From CAVROT01 sp963722905 (GTDB lineage: Bacteria; Pseudomonadota; Alphaproteobacteria; Rhodobacterales; Rhodobacteraceae): 64,000 nucleotides of DNA. The stretch spans positions 223,386-287,385 of the forward strand of contig CAVROT010000001.1 of assembly GCA_963722905.1 (NCBI GenBank), read 5' to 3'. Under the pieces are notes generated by a model that ran no database searches, was not told the DNA's origin, and worked only from the letters and a program-made list of their open reading frames with translations. Shown here piece by piece: positions 45,117 to 53,453 of this stretch (position 1 is its first letter; the number at the start of each line of letters is the position of its first letter). The translations under genes were made by a program, and so were the position numbers.

Positions 45117-47015
45117 ATGACCGTCTACCGCACCCATACCTGCGCCGCCCTCGATGCCGGGGACGTGGGCCGCGACGTGCGCCTTGCGGGCTGGGTCCAC
45201 CGGGTGCGCGACCACGGCGGGGTGCTTTTCGTCGACCTGCGCGACCACTACGGCATGACACAGCTCATCTGCGATCCCGACAGCTCCGCCTTTGCCGATG
45301 TCGAGGCACTGCGCTCGGAATGGTGCATCCGCATCGACGGCGAGGTGAAGGCGCGCGACGCGGCGCTGGTCAACAAGAAGATCCCGACCGGCGAGGTCGA
45401 GGTCTTCGTGCGCGCGGTCGAGGTTCTGGGCCGCGCCGACGAGCTGCCGCTGCCCGTCTTCGGCGACCAGGACTACCCCGAGGAGACGCGGCTGCGCTAC
45501 CGCTTCCTCGACCTTCGTCGCGAGGCGCTGCACGCCAACATGATCCTGCGCGCCGACGTGGTGCGCGACCTGCGCCAGCGGATGTGGGACGCCGGGTTCA
45601 ACGAGTTCCAGACGCCGATCCTGACCGCCAGCAGCCCCGAGGGCGCACGCGACTTCCTGGTGCCGTCGCGGCTGCACCCGGGCCGGTTCTACGCGCTGCC
45701 CCAGGCGCCCCAGCAGTTCAAGCAGCTCATCATGGTGTCGGGCTTCGACAAGTACTTCCAGATCGCGCCCTGCTTTCGCGACGAGGATCCGCGCGCCGAC
45801 CGCTCGCCCACCGATTTCTACCAGCTCGACATGGAGATGAGCTTCGTCACGCAGGAGGACGTCTTCGCCACCATCGAGCCGGTCATGCGCGGTTGCTTCG
45901 AACGCTTCGGCGGACGCCCCGTGGACGCCGAATGGCCGCGCATCAGCTATGCCGACGCGGCGCTGAAATACGGCACCGACAAGCCCGACCTGCGCTGCCC
46001 CATCGAGATGCAGGTGGTGTCGAAGCATTTCGCCGGCTCCGGCTTCGCCATCTTCGCGAAGTTGCTAGAGCAGGACGGCACCCAGATCCGCGCCATTCCC
46101 GCCCCCGGCGGCGGCTCGCGCAAGTTCTGCGACCGCATGAACAAGTTCGCCCAGGAGCAGGGCCTGCCGGGGATGGGGTATATCTTCTGGCGCAAGACTT
46201 CCACGGAAATAGAAGACGCGGAATTGCTACAGCTAGAGAAAGAGATGCGGCAGTTTCTTCAGATGGGATCGCCCGAGGAGTTCAAATCCCGATACGACCG
46301 ATGGTCGGCAGTGACTGAGCCTGCCGGCCCGCTGGCCAAGAACATCGGGCCCGAGCGGACCGAGGCGATACGCCGGCAGCTCGGGCTTGGCGTGGGCGAT
46401 GCCGCGTTCTTCCTCGGCGGGCGGCCGGCCGAGTTCGAGGCGGTTGCAGGGCGTGCGCGGACTGTCATCGGGCAGGAGCTGGGGCTGATCGACGAGGACC
46501 GGTTCGCCTTCGCGTGGATCGTGGATTTCCCGATGTACGAGGCGGACGACGAGGGGCGGATCGACTTTTCGCACAATCCGTTCTCCATGCCGCAGGGCGG
46601 GATGGAGGCGTTGGGGGGCAATCCTCTGGACGTGCTGGGCTACCAGTACGACCTGGCCTGCAACGGGTACGAACTGATCTCGGGCGCCATTCGAAACCAC
46701 CGCCCCGAGATCATGTTCAAGGCATTCGAACTGGCAGGCTACGACGAGGCCGAGGTGCGCGCCCGCTTCGGCGGCATGGTCGACGCCTTCCGCTACGGCG
46801 CGCCGCCGCACGGGGGGTGCGCGGCCGGGATCGACCGGATGGTCATGCTGCTGGCCGATGAGGCGAACATCCGCGAGGTCATCATGTTCCCGATGAACCA
46901 GCGCGCCGAGGATACGATGATGGGCGCCCCCTCGGCCCCCACCAACGCCCAGCTTCGCGACCTGTCGCTGCGTGTGACGTCGACGGACACCGGCAAGGGA
47001 TCGCCCGAGACCTGA
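45117..47015 (+). CDS. aspS: Aspartyl-tRNA synthetase
   Basis: Charges tRNA-Asp, probably also tRNA-Asn in this lineage. The 632-residue class II synthetase has the N-terminal anticodon-binding OB domain (RLAGWVHRVRDHGGVLFVDLRDHYG), motif 2 CFRDEDPRADRSPTDFYQLD, a GAD insertion domain, and motif 3 GGCAAGIDRMVMLLADE. Between YIFWRK and AGPLAKNIGPERTE lies an extra segment of about 40 residues (46195-46315) rich in Glu and Leu, and lower in G+C than the rest. GAGGATC precedes ATG 45117 at good distance. Confidence 0.95.
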   Translation: MTVYRTHTCAALDAGDVGRDVRLAGWVHRVRDHGGVLFVDLRDHYGMTQLICDPDSSAFADVEALRSEWCIRIDGEVKARDAALVNKKIPTGEVEVFVRAVEVLGRADELPLPVFGDQDYPEETRLRYRFLDLRREALHANMILRADVVRDLRQRMWDAGFNEFQTPILTASSPEGARDFLVPSRLHPGRFYALPQAPQQFKQLIMVSGFDKYFQIAPCFRDEDPRADRSPTDFYQLDMEMSFVTQEDVFATIEPVMRGCFERFGGRPVDAEWPRISYADAALKYGTDKPDLRCPIEMQVVSKHFAGSGFAIFAKLLEQDGTQIRAIPAPGGGSRKFCDRMNKFAQEQGLPGMGYIFWRKTSTEIEDAELLQLEKEMRQFLQMGSPEEFKSRYDRWSAVTEPAGPLAKNIGPERTEAIRRQLGLGVGDAAFFLGGRPAEFEAVAGRARTVIGQELGLIDEDRFAFAWIVDFPMYEADDEGRIDFSHNPFSMPQGGMEALGGNPLDVLGYQYDLACNGYELISGAIRNHRPEIMFKAFELAGYDEAEVRARFGGMVDAFRYGAPPHGGCAAGIDRMVMLLADEANIREVIMFPMNQRAEDTMMGAPSAPTNAQLRDLSLRVTSTDTGKGSPET

Positions 47016-47262
47016 CGCCAGCGCATGCCGGATGCACCGGCCGTCGCGGTGTCGTATCGCGACGCTCCACCGGATACCGCCTGCGGCTTCATTGCCACCG
47101 GGGGTGGCGCGGAACGGTCGAAGTCCCGGCGGTATCATCGGCGAGAGCGACGTCGCGCTTGCCGATGCCGCGATACCTTCGCCACGATCGCGACGCCTTG
47201 CGACCGGCTTCGCTCGGGCCGGGGGCAGCCAGGTCGCTGGCAGAATGTCTTCGCTCCCGTCC

Positions 47263-48042
47263 CTAGATCGCGATGGGCTGGGCCGTCAGGCGGTCCTGGA
47301 CGAGATTGGACAGCCTCGACACGTGCGGGCCGGACGGGCGGTCGTCCTCTATGGCGACGGCGACCGCGTCGGCGGCGCGGGTGAGGGCCGTGTCGCCGAC
47401 GCTGCGCCCTAGGCTGCGGACGAACCCCACGACATAACCCAGCATGGCGCACTCATCCCGTCCGGATGCCCTGCCGGCGTCGAGAAGGTCCGCAACATGG
47501 GCAAGGTCGTCCTGCAAGGCGATGGAGTCCGGCACCACCACGACGTCGTCCACGGGGCGAGGACCCTGCGGCTGTTCGCCCTCGGGCAGTCGCGCCAGGA
47601 TCTCGTTCTGGAACGCGGCCACGGATCCAAGCGGCTTGGCCAGGAACCCGTCGGCGCCCGCCGCGGTCGCCGGTTCCGCCATGTCGGGATCGCCCGAGGT
47701 CGCGAGCAGCACCGGCACCCTGGGTCGGGCGCGCGCGAGTTCGGCGATCAGCTGTGTGCCGGACCCGTCGGGAAGACCGACGTCGACGACCACGACGGTG
47801 GGGCTATAGGTCTCCAGATGCCGGGCGGCCGACCGCAGGCTGTCGGCGCGGCGGATCCGCGCGCCGCCCCGCAGGCACATCAGTCGCAGCGTCTCCGATG
47901 CGAATCGGCTGTCCTCGACCACAAGCACCGTCTGGCCCAGCAGGGGGCGCTGGGCCGTCGGACGGCGTGGAAACAGGAATTCGTCGCCGAAGGACGGCGC
48001 GGGGCTGCCGGTGTCCTGTGGCGATCCGGTGGAATCAGACAT
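47263..48042 (-). CDS. Response-regulator receiver domain protein
   Basis: A 259-residue protein with a phosphoacceptor receiver domain at about residues 35-155. TVLVVEDSRFASETLRLM holds the acidic pocket, VVVVDVGLPDGSG holds the phosphorylated Asp, and the conserved Thr/Ser and Lys occur in LLATSGD and GFLAKPLGS. The remaining 100 residues have no DNA-binding or enzymatic signature that I recognise; they are helical and may be a phosphotransfer-like or docking domain. No histidine kinase is adjacent. GGAGG lies six bases before ATG 48042. Confidence 0.85.
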   Translation of the reverse strand: MSDSTGSPQDTGSPAPSFGDEFLFPRRPTAQRPLLGQTVLVVEDSRFASETLRLMCLRGGARIRRADSLRSAARHLETYSPTVVVVDVGLPDGSGTQLIAELARARPRVPVLLATSGDPDMAEPATAAGADGFLAKPLGSVAAFQNEILARLPEGEQPQGPRPVDDVVVVPDSIALQDDLAHVADLLDAGRASGRDECAMLGYVVGFVRSLGRSVGDTALTRAADAVAVAIEDDRPSGPHVSRLSNLVQDRLTAQPIAI

Positions 48043-48203
48043 GTCGACCTCCGCCTTGGATACAGTTTGCGTCGTCCCCCCGACCTTGGCGCAAACCGAC
48101 TAATGACGCGTTAACGGCGACGGCGCTGTTGTCACCGCGACACGGGCGCCGTACCTGCCCCTCAAGCGGGGCGCACGGGGCGCGACGCGGCGGAGGCGGC
48201 GCG

Positions 48204-48608
48204 ATGATCGGAAGGCTGAACCACGTGGCCATCGCCGTGCCGGACCTCGACGCCGCGACCGTCCTCTATCGCGAAACTCTGGGCGCCAGGGTCACGGCCC
48301 CGCGCGACCTTCCGGAACACGGCGTGCGCGTCGTCTTCGCCGATCTTCCCAACACCCGTGTCGAGCTGCTCCATCCGATAGGGCCGTCCAGCCCGGTGGC
48401 CGCGTTCCTTGCCCGCAATCCCGCGGGCGGGATCCACCACATCTGCTTTGAGGTGCCCGACATCGCGCAGGCCGCGGCACGCCTGTCCGAAACGGGCGCC
48501 CGCGCCCTGGGGCCGCCGGCCGAAGGGGCGCATGGAAACCCGGTCGTCTTCTTGCACCCCAAGGACTTTACCGGCGCTCTGATCGAACTCGAGGAAGTGC
48601 GGCCATGA
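48204..48608 (+). CDS. mce: Methylmalonyl-CoA epimerase
   Basis: Interconverts the two isomers of methylmalonyl-CoA in propionate metabolism. The 134-residue VOC-fold protein has metal ligands in LNHVAIAVPDLD (His), VELLHPIG (Glu/Gln position), GGIHHICFEVPDI (His) and LIELEEV (Glu). GGAGG precedes ATG 48204. Its stop overlaps the start of the DUF1467 gene (ATGA 48605-48608), a linkage I recall from Rhodobacterales. Confidence 0.95.
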   Translation: MIGRLNHVAIAVPDLDAATVLYRETLGARVTAPRDLPEHGVRVVFADLPNTRVELLHPIGPSSPVAAFLARNPAGGIHHICFEVPDIAQAAARLSETGARALGPPAEGAHGNPVVFLHPKDFTGALIELEEVRP

Positions 48609-48907
48609 CGATCACGTCGGCGATCGTCCTCTTTTCGGTCATCTGGTTCATGGTGCTCTTCGTGATGCTGCCCATCGGACTGCGCACGCAGGGCGACGTA
48701 GGCGAGACGGTGCCCGGCACGCACGAAAGCGCGCCCGCCGATTTCCGCATGCGGCGCATGGCGCTGCGGGTGACGGCGGTTTCGGTCGTGCTGTGGGTGC
48801 TTTTTGCGGGCGTGATCGCGTCCGGGTGGATCACCGTCGCCGATCTGGACTGGTTCGGGCGGGGAACCCCTCCGGCGGCGGCGGCAGACGGTGGTACAGA
48901 TGGGTGA
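48605..48907 (+). CDS. DUF1467 family small membrane protein
   Basis: A 100-residue protein with two membrane helices (IVLFSVIWFMVLFVMLPIGL and VTAVSVVLWVLFAGVIASGW) separated by the DUF1467 loop RTQGDVGETVPGTHESAPADFRMRRMA. Function is unknown. Start ATG 48605 overlaps the mce stop by four bases. The last 77 bases overlap, tail to tail, the end of the EI24 gene on the other strand; the overlapping part encodes a non-conserved Gly/Ala tail. Confidence 0.9.
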   Translation: MTITSAIVLFSVIWFMVLFVMLPIGLRTQGDVGETVPGTHESAPADFRMRRMALRVTAVSVVLWVLFAGVIASGWITVADLDWFGRGTPPAAAADGGTDG

Positions 48908-49565
48908 ACGTGGCGGCGCCCAGGACGGGCACCAGCAGGTTCAGGATCGGCACCGTAAGGGGCAGCGCCATCAGGACCCCCGCCACCCATAGCCGCACGG
49001 CGTGCCGGTGCGCCAGCCGCCGGGCGCCGTCGCGACCCCACCGGCGCACCGCGACCATGTGGAAGTATTCGCGCCCCAGCAGGTAGCCGTTGAGAGACAG
49101 GAAGATCAGCGGCGCTGCTGGCGGAACCGCGAGGTAGGCGGCGACCGCCACGAGGTTCCCCGCGACGAGCAGGCCCAGAAAGGCCAGGGCATCCCGCACC
49201 GTATCGCCGAGGCCCAGCCGGGGGGCGGGGGCCAGACGAGGGTAGTACCGCGCCTCGACGGCGTCGGCCACGTCGTCGAGAAAGAACGACGTAAAGAGTG
49301 CCGCGACCGGGACCATCAGAAAGACGGAGGCCACCAGGAGAACGAGGACGGACGCCCCGGAAGCGGCATCGTCGATCCAGCCGACAGGCCCGATGAGGGG
49401 CAGGGTGAGACGGTCGGGTACCAGCCAGCGAACCAGCTGGAAGAACACCAGGTAGACCGCGACGAGCAACGCCAGCGTCAGGCCGATCCCGCGCCACAGG
49501 ACGCCGCGGAAGCGCGGGTCGCCCATCTGCCCGGCCGCCCGCAGGAAATCGACGAGGATGGTCAT
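48831..49565 (-). CDS. EI24 / CysZ-like multi-pass membrane protein
   Basis: A 244-residue inner-membrane protein with four to five helices. EI24 features are FRAAGQM-DPRFRGVLWRG, the segment SVFLMVPVAALFTSFFLDDVADAVEARYYP and GREYFHMVAVRRWG. Related CysZ proteins transport sulfate, but this family is only distantly similar, so the function is open. ATG 49565 starts the conserved MTILVDFLRA. The gene end overlaps DUF1467 by 77 bases. Confidence 0.87.
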   Translation of the reverse strand: MTILVDFLRAAGQMGDPRFRGVLWRGIGLTLALLVAVYLVFFQLVRWLVPDRLTLPLIGPVGWIDDAASGASVLVLLVASVFLMVPVAALFTSFFLDDVADAVEARYYPRLAPAPRLGLGDTVRDALAFLGLLVAGNLVAVAAYLAVPPAAPLIFLSLNGYLLGREYFHMVAVRRWGRDGARRLAHRHAVRLWVAGVLMALPLTVPILNLLVPVLGAATFTHLYHRLPPPPEGFPARTSPDRRR

Positions 49566-49795
49566 GTCGGCGCCGCGAGGATCAAGGGAAGGGCACGTGC
49601 TCGACCGTCGTCCGTTGCAGATTGCACCTGAAGTCGGTTGGAGCCGATCCGGTCTTCCTCCCGTCGTGTGAGCGTCATGCAGGGACCATGCTTCGGACAA
49701 CCAAGCGCCGCCTCCGTCCAGGGACCAGCGTGTCCTGACGGGCTGAGACTCCCACTTCGTTGGACCTCCGAACTCTCGACGCAACGATAGACCAT

Positions 49796-49825
49796 GGAGC
49801 AACGCTCCGGCGGTGTCGCCGCCGG
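49796..49825. terminator. Two adjacent hairpins after the nitroreductase gene
   Basis: GGAGC-AAC-GCTCC (49796-49808) is followed by CCGGCGG-TGTCG-CCGCCGG (49807-49825), 27 bases past the nitroreductase stop. Neither has a T run. They lie within a 286-base intergenic stretch (49566-49851) of slightly lower G+C than its surroundings, in which I see no gene. Confidence 0.35.
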
Positions 49826-49851
49826 ATCCACCATGGGTGAGAGCCGGTATG

Positions 49852-50439
49852 TCAGGCGTCCAGCCACGTTACCTTCGACGCCATGTCGGGGCGCGGCCGT
49901 TCGGGTGGGAGGGACGATGCCGTGCCGATGTGGATGACGCCGGCGATCCATTCGGGCGCTGCGACGCCCAGTCGTGCGGCGAAGCCCGGATCGTGGCTGG
50001 CCGGGCCGCTCAGCCAGTTGGCCCCCCAGCCGGCGGCCAACGCGGCGTTGAGCAGCGACAGGCAGACCGCGCCGGCGGACAGCACCATCTCGACCGGAGG
50101 TATCTTCTCCGAGGGTCGCGGCACGCCGACGACGACGACGGCAAGCGGCGCGGTGGTCCACTGCGCGACTTCCTTGTCGACGTCGGCCGGATCGCGGCCC
50201 GCTGCCGCCCCGGCGGCCGCGACGTCCCGTGCCAGGCGGGCCATGGCGGGGGACCTTGCGACGATCAGGCGCCATGGCTCCAGCTTGCCGTGATCCGGCA
50301 CCCGCAGGCCGCTCTGCAGAATCGGGGCGAGCGCCGCGTCGCCCGGTACCGGCGGCCCCATCGTACGCCAGGGACGCGAGCGGCGCCCGGCCAGGAAGGC
50401 CGTCGCCGCCGCGTCGGCCGCCCCTCCATGATCCGTCAC
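49852..50439 (-). CDS. Nitroreductase family protein
   Basis: A 195-residue FMN-binding oxidoreductase of the YdjA/NfnB type: FLAGRRSRPWRTM (FMN phosphate Arg residues), LRVPDHGKLEPWRLIVA, and the C-terminal GWGANWLSGPASHDPGF and WIAGVIHIGT. It uses NAD(P)H to reduce nitro or related compounds; the natural substrate is unknown. The start is taken as GTG 50439 (TDHGGAADAAATAFLAGRRS); frames further upstream to 50553 are not conserved. Confidence 0.88.
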   Translation of the reverse strand: MTDHGGAADAAATAFLAGRRSRPWRTMGPPVPGDAALAPILQSGLRVPDHGKLEPWRLIVARSPAMARLARDVAAAGAAAGRDPADVDKEVAQWTTAPLAVVVVGVPRPSEKIPPVEMVLSAGAVCLSLLNAALAAGWGANWLSGPASHDPGFAARLGVAAPEWIAGVIHIGTASSLPPERPRPDMASKVTWLDA

Positions 50440-50581
50440 ACGCCGTCTGCCGGGCCGGTTCGCAGGGCCGAACCTGCAGGGCGGATGGTGGCGATCCCCC
50501 TTGGCCGCCGGCCGAACCTCCCGGTACCGGGCCGGCCCGTGCCGGGTCGGCATGTCGCATGCCGCGGCCCCCTGCCGGCAG

Positions 50582-50824
50582 TCATGAGGTGCCGCCGGGC
50601 GTCAGCCTGTAGGCACCCTCGGGCAGGTTCAGCGCCGCGGCGAGATCGCGGACCTGCGACAGCGACAGGGTGACGGTGCGCATGATGTCGTTGCGGGCGT
50701 CGGCCTGGGACAGCGTCACGCAATCCTCGAAGACCGACACGGTCACGTCCTCCTGCCTGTGCGGGGCGGCGTCGTCGACCAGGGTGACGACCGAGGCGTC
50801 GAAATCGTGCTCGATGGTGAACAT
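50582..50824 (-). CDS. Small hypothetical protein, 80 residues
   Basis: An acidic, soluble 80-residue protein (MFTIEHDFDASVVTLVDD at the start, then QEDVTVSVFEDCVTLSQ, and a helical C-terminal half with SLSQVRDLAAALNLPEGAYRL). Codon use looks coding, and no overlapping gene competes. I know no function; alternation of beta strands and one helix suggests a compact alpha/beta fold. It stands between the nitroreductase and the divergent M48 protease. Confidence 0.65.
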   Translation of the reverse strand: MFTIEHDFDASVVTLVDDAAPHRQEDVTVSVFEDCVTLSQADARNDIMRTVTLSLSQVRDLAAALNLPEGAYRLTPGGTS

Positions 50825-50981
50825 GGGCGCAGACTACCGTCCGGGCGCCGCTGCGCAAGCGCCCCGGTCGTGCGGTGGGGCACATCCGGTCCGCGCATAT
50901 TTCGGCCCGGCCCACGCAGTTGTGGGTGGCGACCGACGACAGGGACCGTATCCTCGTCGCCAATATCGAGGACATCGCCCC

Positions 50982-51725
50982 ATGCACCGAAGTCTACGCC
51001 GCGCGACCGTCGCCATCGTCCTGTTCACGGCCGGTTGCGGCGCGCCAATCACGATCTCGACCGGGCCGGGGTCCGGTGGCGCTCGACCCGGTCCCGTGCC
51101 GACGGCGGCGGTGGTTCGTCCGGCCGCGCAATCCGGCTCCGGCGCCGCGCAGCGCTTCGTCGCCGTCGTGCGAAACGTGGAGCCGGTCGCCGAGCGCGTC
51201 TGCCGCCAGCGCGCCCCGCGCGGTACGAACTGCGATTTCGCCATCGCCATCGACGACAGCCCCGGCGCGGGGCCGAACGCATTCCAGACGCTGGATCCCT
51301 CGGGGCGTCCGGTCGTCGGGTTCACGCTGGCGCTCATCCGCGATGCGCGCAATGCGGACGAGCTGGCGTTCATCCTTGGTCATGAGACGGCGCACCACAT
51401 CGCCGGCCATATCTCGCGGGCGCGGGATTCCGCTGTCTCCGGCGCCGTTCTGGCCGGGATCCTCGCCACGGTCGCGGGCGCCGACGCGGCGAACGTGCGG
51501 TCGGCGCAGAACCTTGGCGCGCAGGTCGGCGCGCGCCGCTATTCCAAGTCGTTCGAGCTTGAGGCCGACGCCCTGGGGACCGTCATCGCCGAGCTTTCGG
51601 GCTACGATCCGCTGCGCGGGGCCGAGTACTTTACCCGCATCCCCGACCCCGGCAATCGTTTCCTGGGGACGCACCCGCCCAACGCGGACCGCATCGCCAC
51701 CGTCCGGCGCGCCGCTGGCCGCTGA
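50982..51725 (+). CDS. M48 family zinc metallopeptidase, lipoprotein
   Basis: A 247-residue envelope protease. The N-terminus has a lipoprotein signal peptide ending TAG-Cys19. The zinc site is HETAH (134-138) in FILGHETAHHIAGHISR, with the third ligand Glu in FELEADALGTVIAEL. It resembles the peptidase domain of LoiP/BepA-type proteins that act on outer-membrane proteins, without the TPR region. The start is ATG 50982. Confidence 0.9.
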   Translation: MHRSLRRATVAIVLFTAGCGAPITISTGPGSGGARPGPVPTAAVVRPAAQSGSGAAQRFVAVVRNVEPVAERVCRQRAPRGTNCDFAIAIDDSPGAGPNAFQTLDPSGRPVVGFTLALIRDARNADELAFILGHETAHHIAGHISRARDSAVSGAVLAGILATVAGADAANVRSAQNLGAQVGARRYSKSFELEADALGTVIAELSGYDPLRGAEYFTRIPDPGNRFLGTHPPNADRIATVRRAAGR

Positions 51726-51768
51726 GGCGCGGCGGACCTTTGCCGGCGGGGAATGTCGCGTGGGCGGA

Positions 51769-51800
51769 TGCCTCCGGCGGGAGTATTTTTCGACAGGATG
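51769..51800 (+). terminator. Candidate terminator and Rhodobacterales-type intergenic motif
   Basis: GCCTCCGGCGGGAG followed by TATTTTT (51784-51790) forms a short stem-loop (CTCC/GGAG-like pairing) with a T run, 45 bases after the M48 stop. From memory, near-identical GCCTCCGGCGGGAGTATTT elements are scattered through many Rhodobacterales genomes. No gene is seen in the remainder of the 323-base gap up to gltA. Confidence 0.5.
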
Positions 51801-52048
51801 AGGGGCGGGGTTCGTCGTCTTTCTGGCGGGGTGGCAATACAATCGCCGTGGGGCTTGGCCCTGGCGATCCCGTTGGAACCCGGACGGTAGAGCCCAGAGC
51901 ATTTTGCCCGCAGGCCGCTGACACCAGAGATGGCCCGGCTGCGGGCCGAACTGCTGACGACGCCGCGGGCGGCCGGCCAACCCCGCCGCGACCGGCGGTC
52001 GGGCGCCGCAGGCTCAGCGGCCGGAACGCCGGCCCCTACCCGGCCGGA

Positions 52049-53368
52049 CTAGCGGTTCTCGATGTCGGTATAGTCGCGCGCCGTCTCGCCCATGTAGAGC
52101 TGGCGCGGGCGTCCGATCTTGAGCTGCGGATCGCTGATCTGCTCTTTCCACTGCGAGATCCAGCCGACGGTGCGCGCCAGGGCGAAGATCGGAGTGAACA
52201 TCGAGGTCGGGAATCCCATCGCATCGAGGATGATGCCGGAATAGAAATCGACGTTCGGATAGAGCTTCTTGTCCTTGAAGTAAGGATCCTCGAGCGCCAG
52301 CTTCTCCAGTTCCTTGGCGACCTGCAGCGTTGGGTTGTTCTCGATCCCCATCAGCTCCAGAACCTCGTCGGCACTTTCCTTCATCACGGTCGCGCGCGGG
52401 TCGAAGTTCTTGTAGACCCGGTGGCCGAAGCCCATCAGGCGGAACGGGTCGTTCTTGTCCTTGGCGCGGTCGATGAACTCGGGGATGCGGTCGGGCGTCC
52501 CGATCTCGCGCAGCATCTCCAGGCAGGCCTGGTTGGCGCCGCCATGCGCCGGACCCCAGAGGCACGCGATGCCCGCCGCGATGCAGGCGAAGGGGTTCGC
52601 CCCAGAGGACGAGGCGAGGCGCACCGTCGAGGTGCTGGCGTTCTGCTCGTGGTCGGCGTGGAGGGTGAAGATCCGGTCCATCGCACGGGCGAGGATCGGA
52701 TTTGGCGTGTATGCCTCGGCCGGAACCGAAAAGCACATGTTGAGGAAGTTCGACGCATAGTCGAGATCGTTGCGCGGATAGACGAAGGGCTGGCCGATGG
52801 CATACTTGTAGGCCATCGCTGCGATGGTCGGCATCTTGGCGATCAGCCGGATCGACGCCACCTCGCGCTGCCAAGGATCGGCGATATCCGTGCTGTCGGG
52901 GTAGAACGCGCTCATCGCGCCGACGACGCCCACCATCGTCGCCATGGGATGCGCGTCGCGTCGGAACCCGCGGAAGAAGTTGTGCATCTGCTCGTGGATC
53001 ATCGTGTGGTGCGTCACGCGACCCTCGAAATCCTCAAGCTGGTCGGCGGTCGGCAGGTCGCCGTAGAGAAGCAGGTAGCACACCTCCAGGAAATGCGACT
53101 TGGACGCGAGCTGGTCGATAGGGTAGCCGCGGTGCAGCAGCTCGCCCTTGTCGCCGTCGATGAAGGTGATCGTGCTGTCGCAGGCCGCGGTCGAGGTGAA
53201 GCCCGGATCGTAGGTGAAGACGCCGGCCTGCGCATAGAGCTTGCGGATGTCGATGACGTCCGGCCCGGCGGTGGGCGACAGCAGGGGAAGGTCGATCTGG
53301 GTGTCGCCGAAGGAAAGGCGCGCCGTCTTGTCGTCCTGTGCGCCGGTCGGCCGTGCGGTGTCTGCCAT
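52049..53368 (-). CDS. gltA: Citrate synthase
   Basis: Condenses acetyl-CoA and oxaloacetate at the entry of the TCA cycle. The 439-residue type II (hexameric) enzyme has the catalytic His in GFGHRVYKNFDPRA, the other active-site His in LWGPAHGGANQACL, and Asp in NVDFYSGIILDAMG. The N-terminal domain includes YDPGFTSTAACDSTITFIDG, typical of NADH-sensitive forms. ATG 53368 follows AGAGGAAGGG at good spacing. gltX lies upstream on the same strand, 85 bases away. Confidence 0.97.
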   Translation of the reverse strand: MADTARPTGAQDDKTARLSFGDTQIDLPLLSPTAGPDVIDIRKLYAQAGVFTYDPGFTSTAACDSTITFIDGDKGELLHRGYPIDQLASKSHFLEVCYLLLYGDLPTADQLEDFEGRVTHHTMIHEQMHNFFRGFRRDAHPMATMVGVVGAMSAFYPDSTDIADPWQREVASIRLIAKMPTIAAMAYKYAIGQPFVYPRNDLDYASNFLNMCFSVPAEAYTPNPILARAMDRIFTLHADHEQNASTSTVRLASSSGANPFACIAAGIACLWGPAHGGANQACLEMLREIGTPDRIPEFIDRAKDKNDPFRLMGFGHRVYKNFDPRATVMKESADEVLELMGIENNPTLQVAKELEKLALEDPYFKDKKLYPNVDFYSGIILDAMGFPTSMFTPIFALARTVGWISQWKEQISDPQLKIGRPRQLYMGETARDYTDIENR

Positions 53369-53453
53369 GGTCTGCCCTTCCTCTGGGGCGCGCGCGCCCG
53401 GTGTCATGGACCGCACCGGCCCCCGCCGGGGAGGGGGCGGCGCGCGTTAGCCC

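Noticed and set aside
49562..50560. A long minus-strand frame overlapping the nitroreductase gene
   Set aside because: Out of frame with the nitroreductase, no recognised domain, Gly/Arg-rich.
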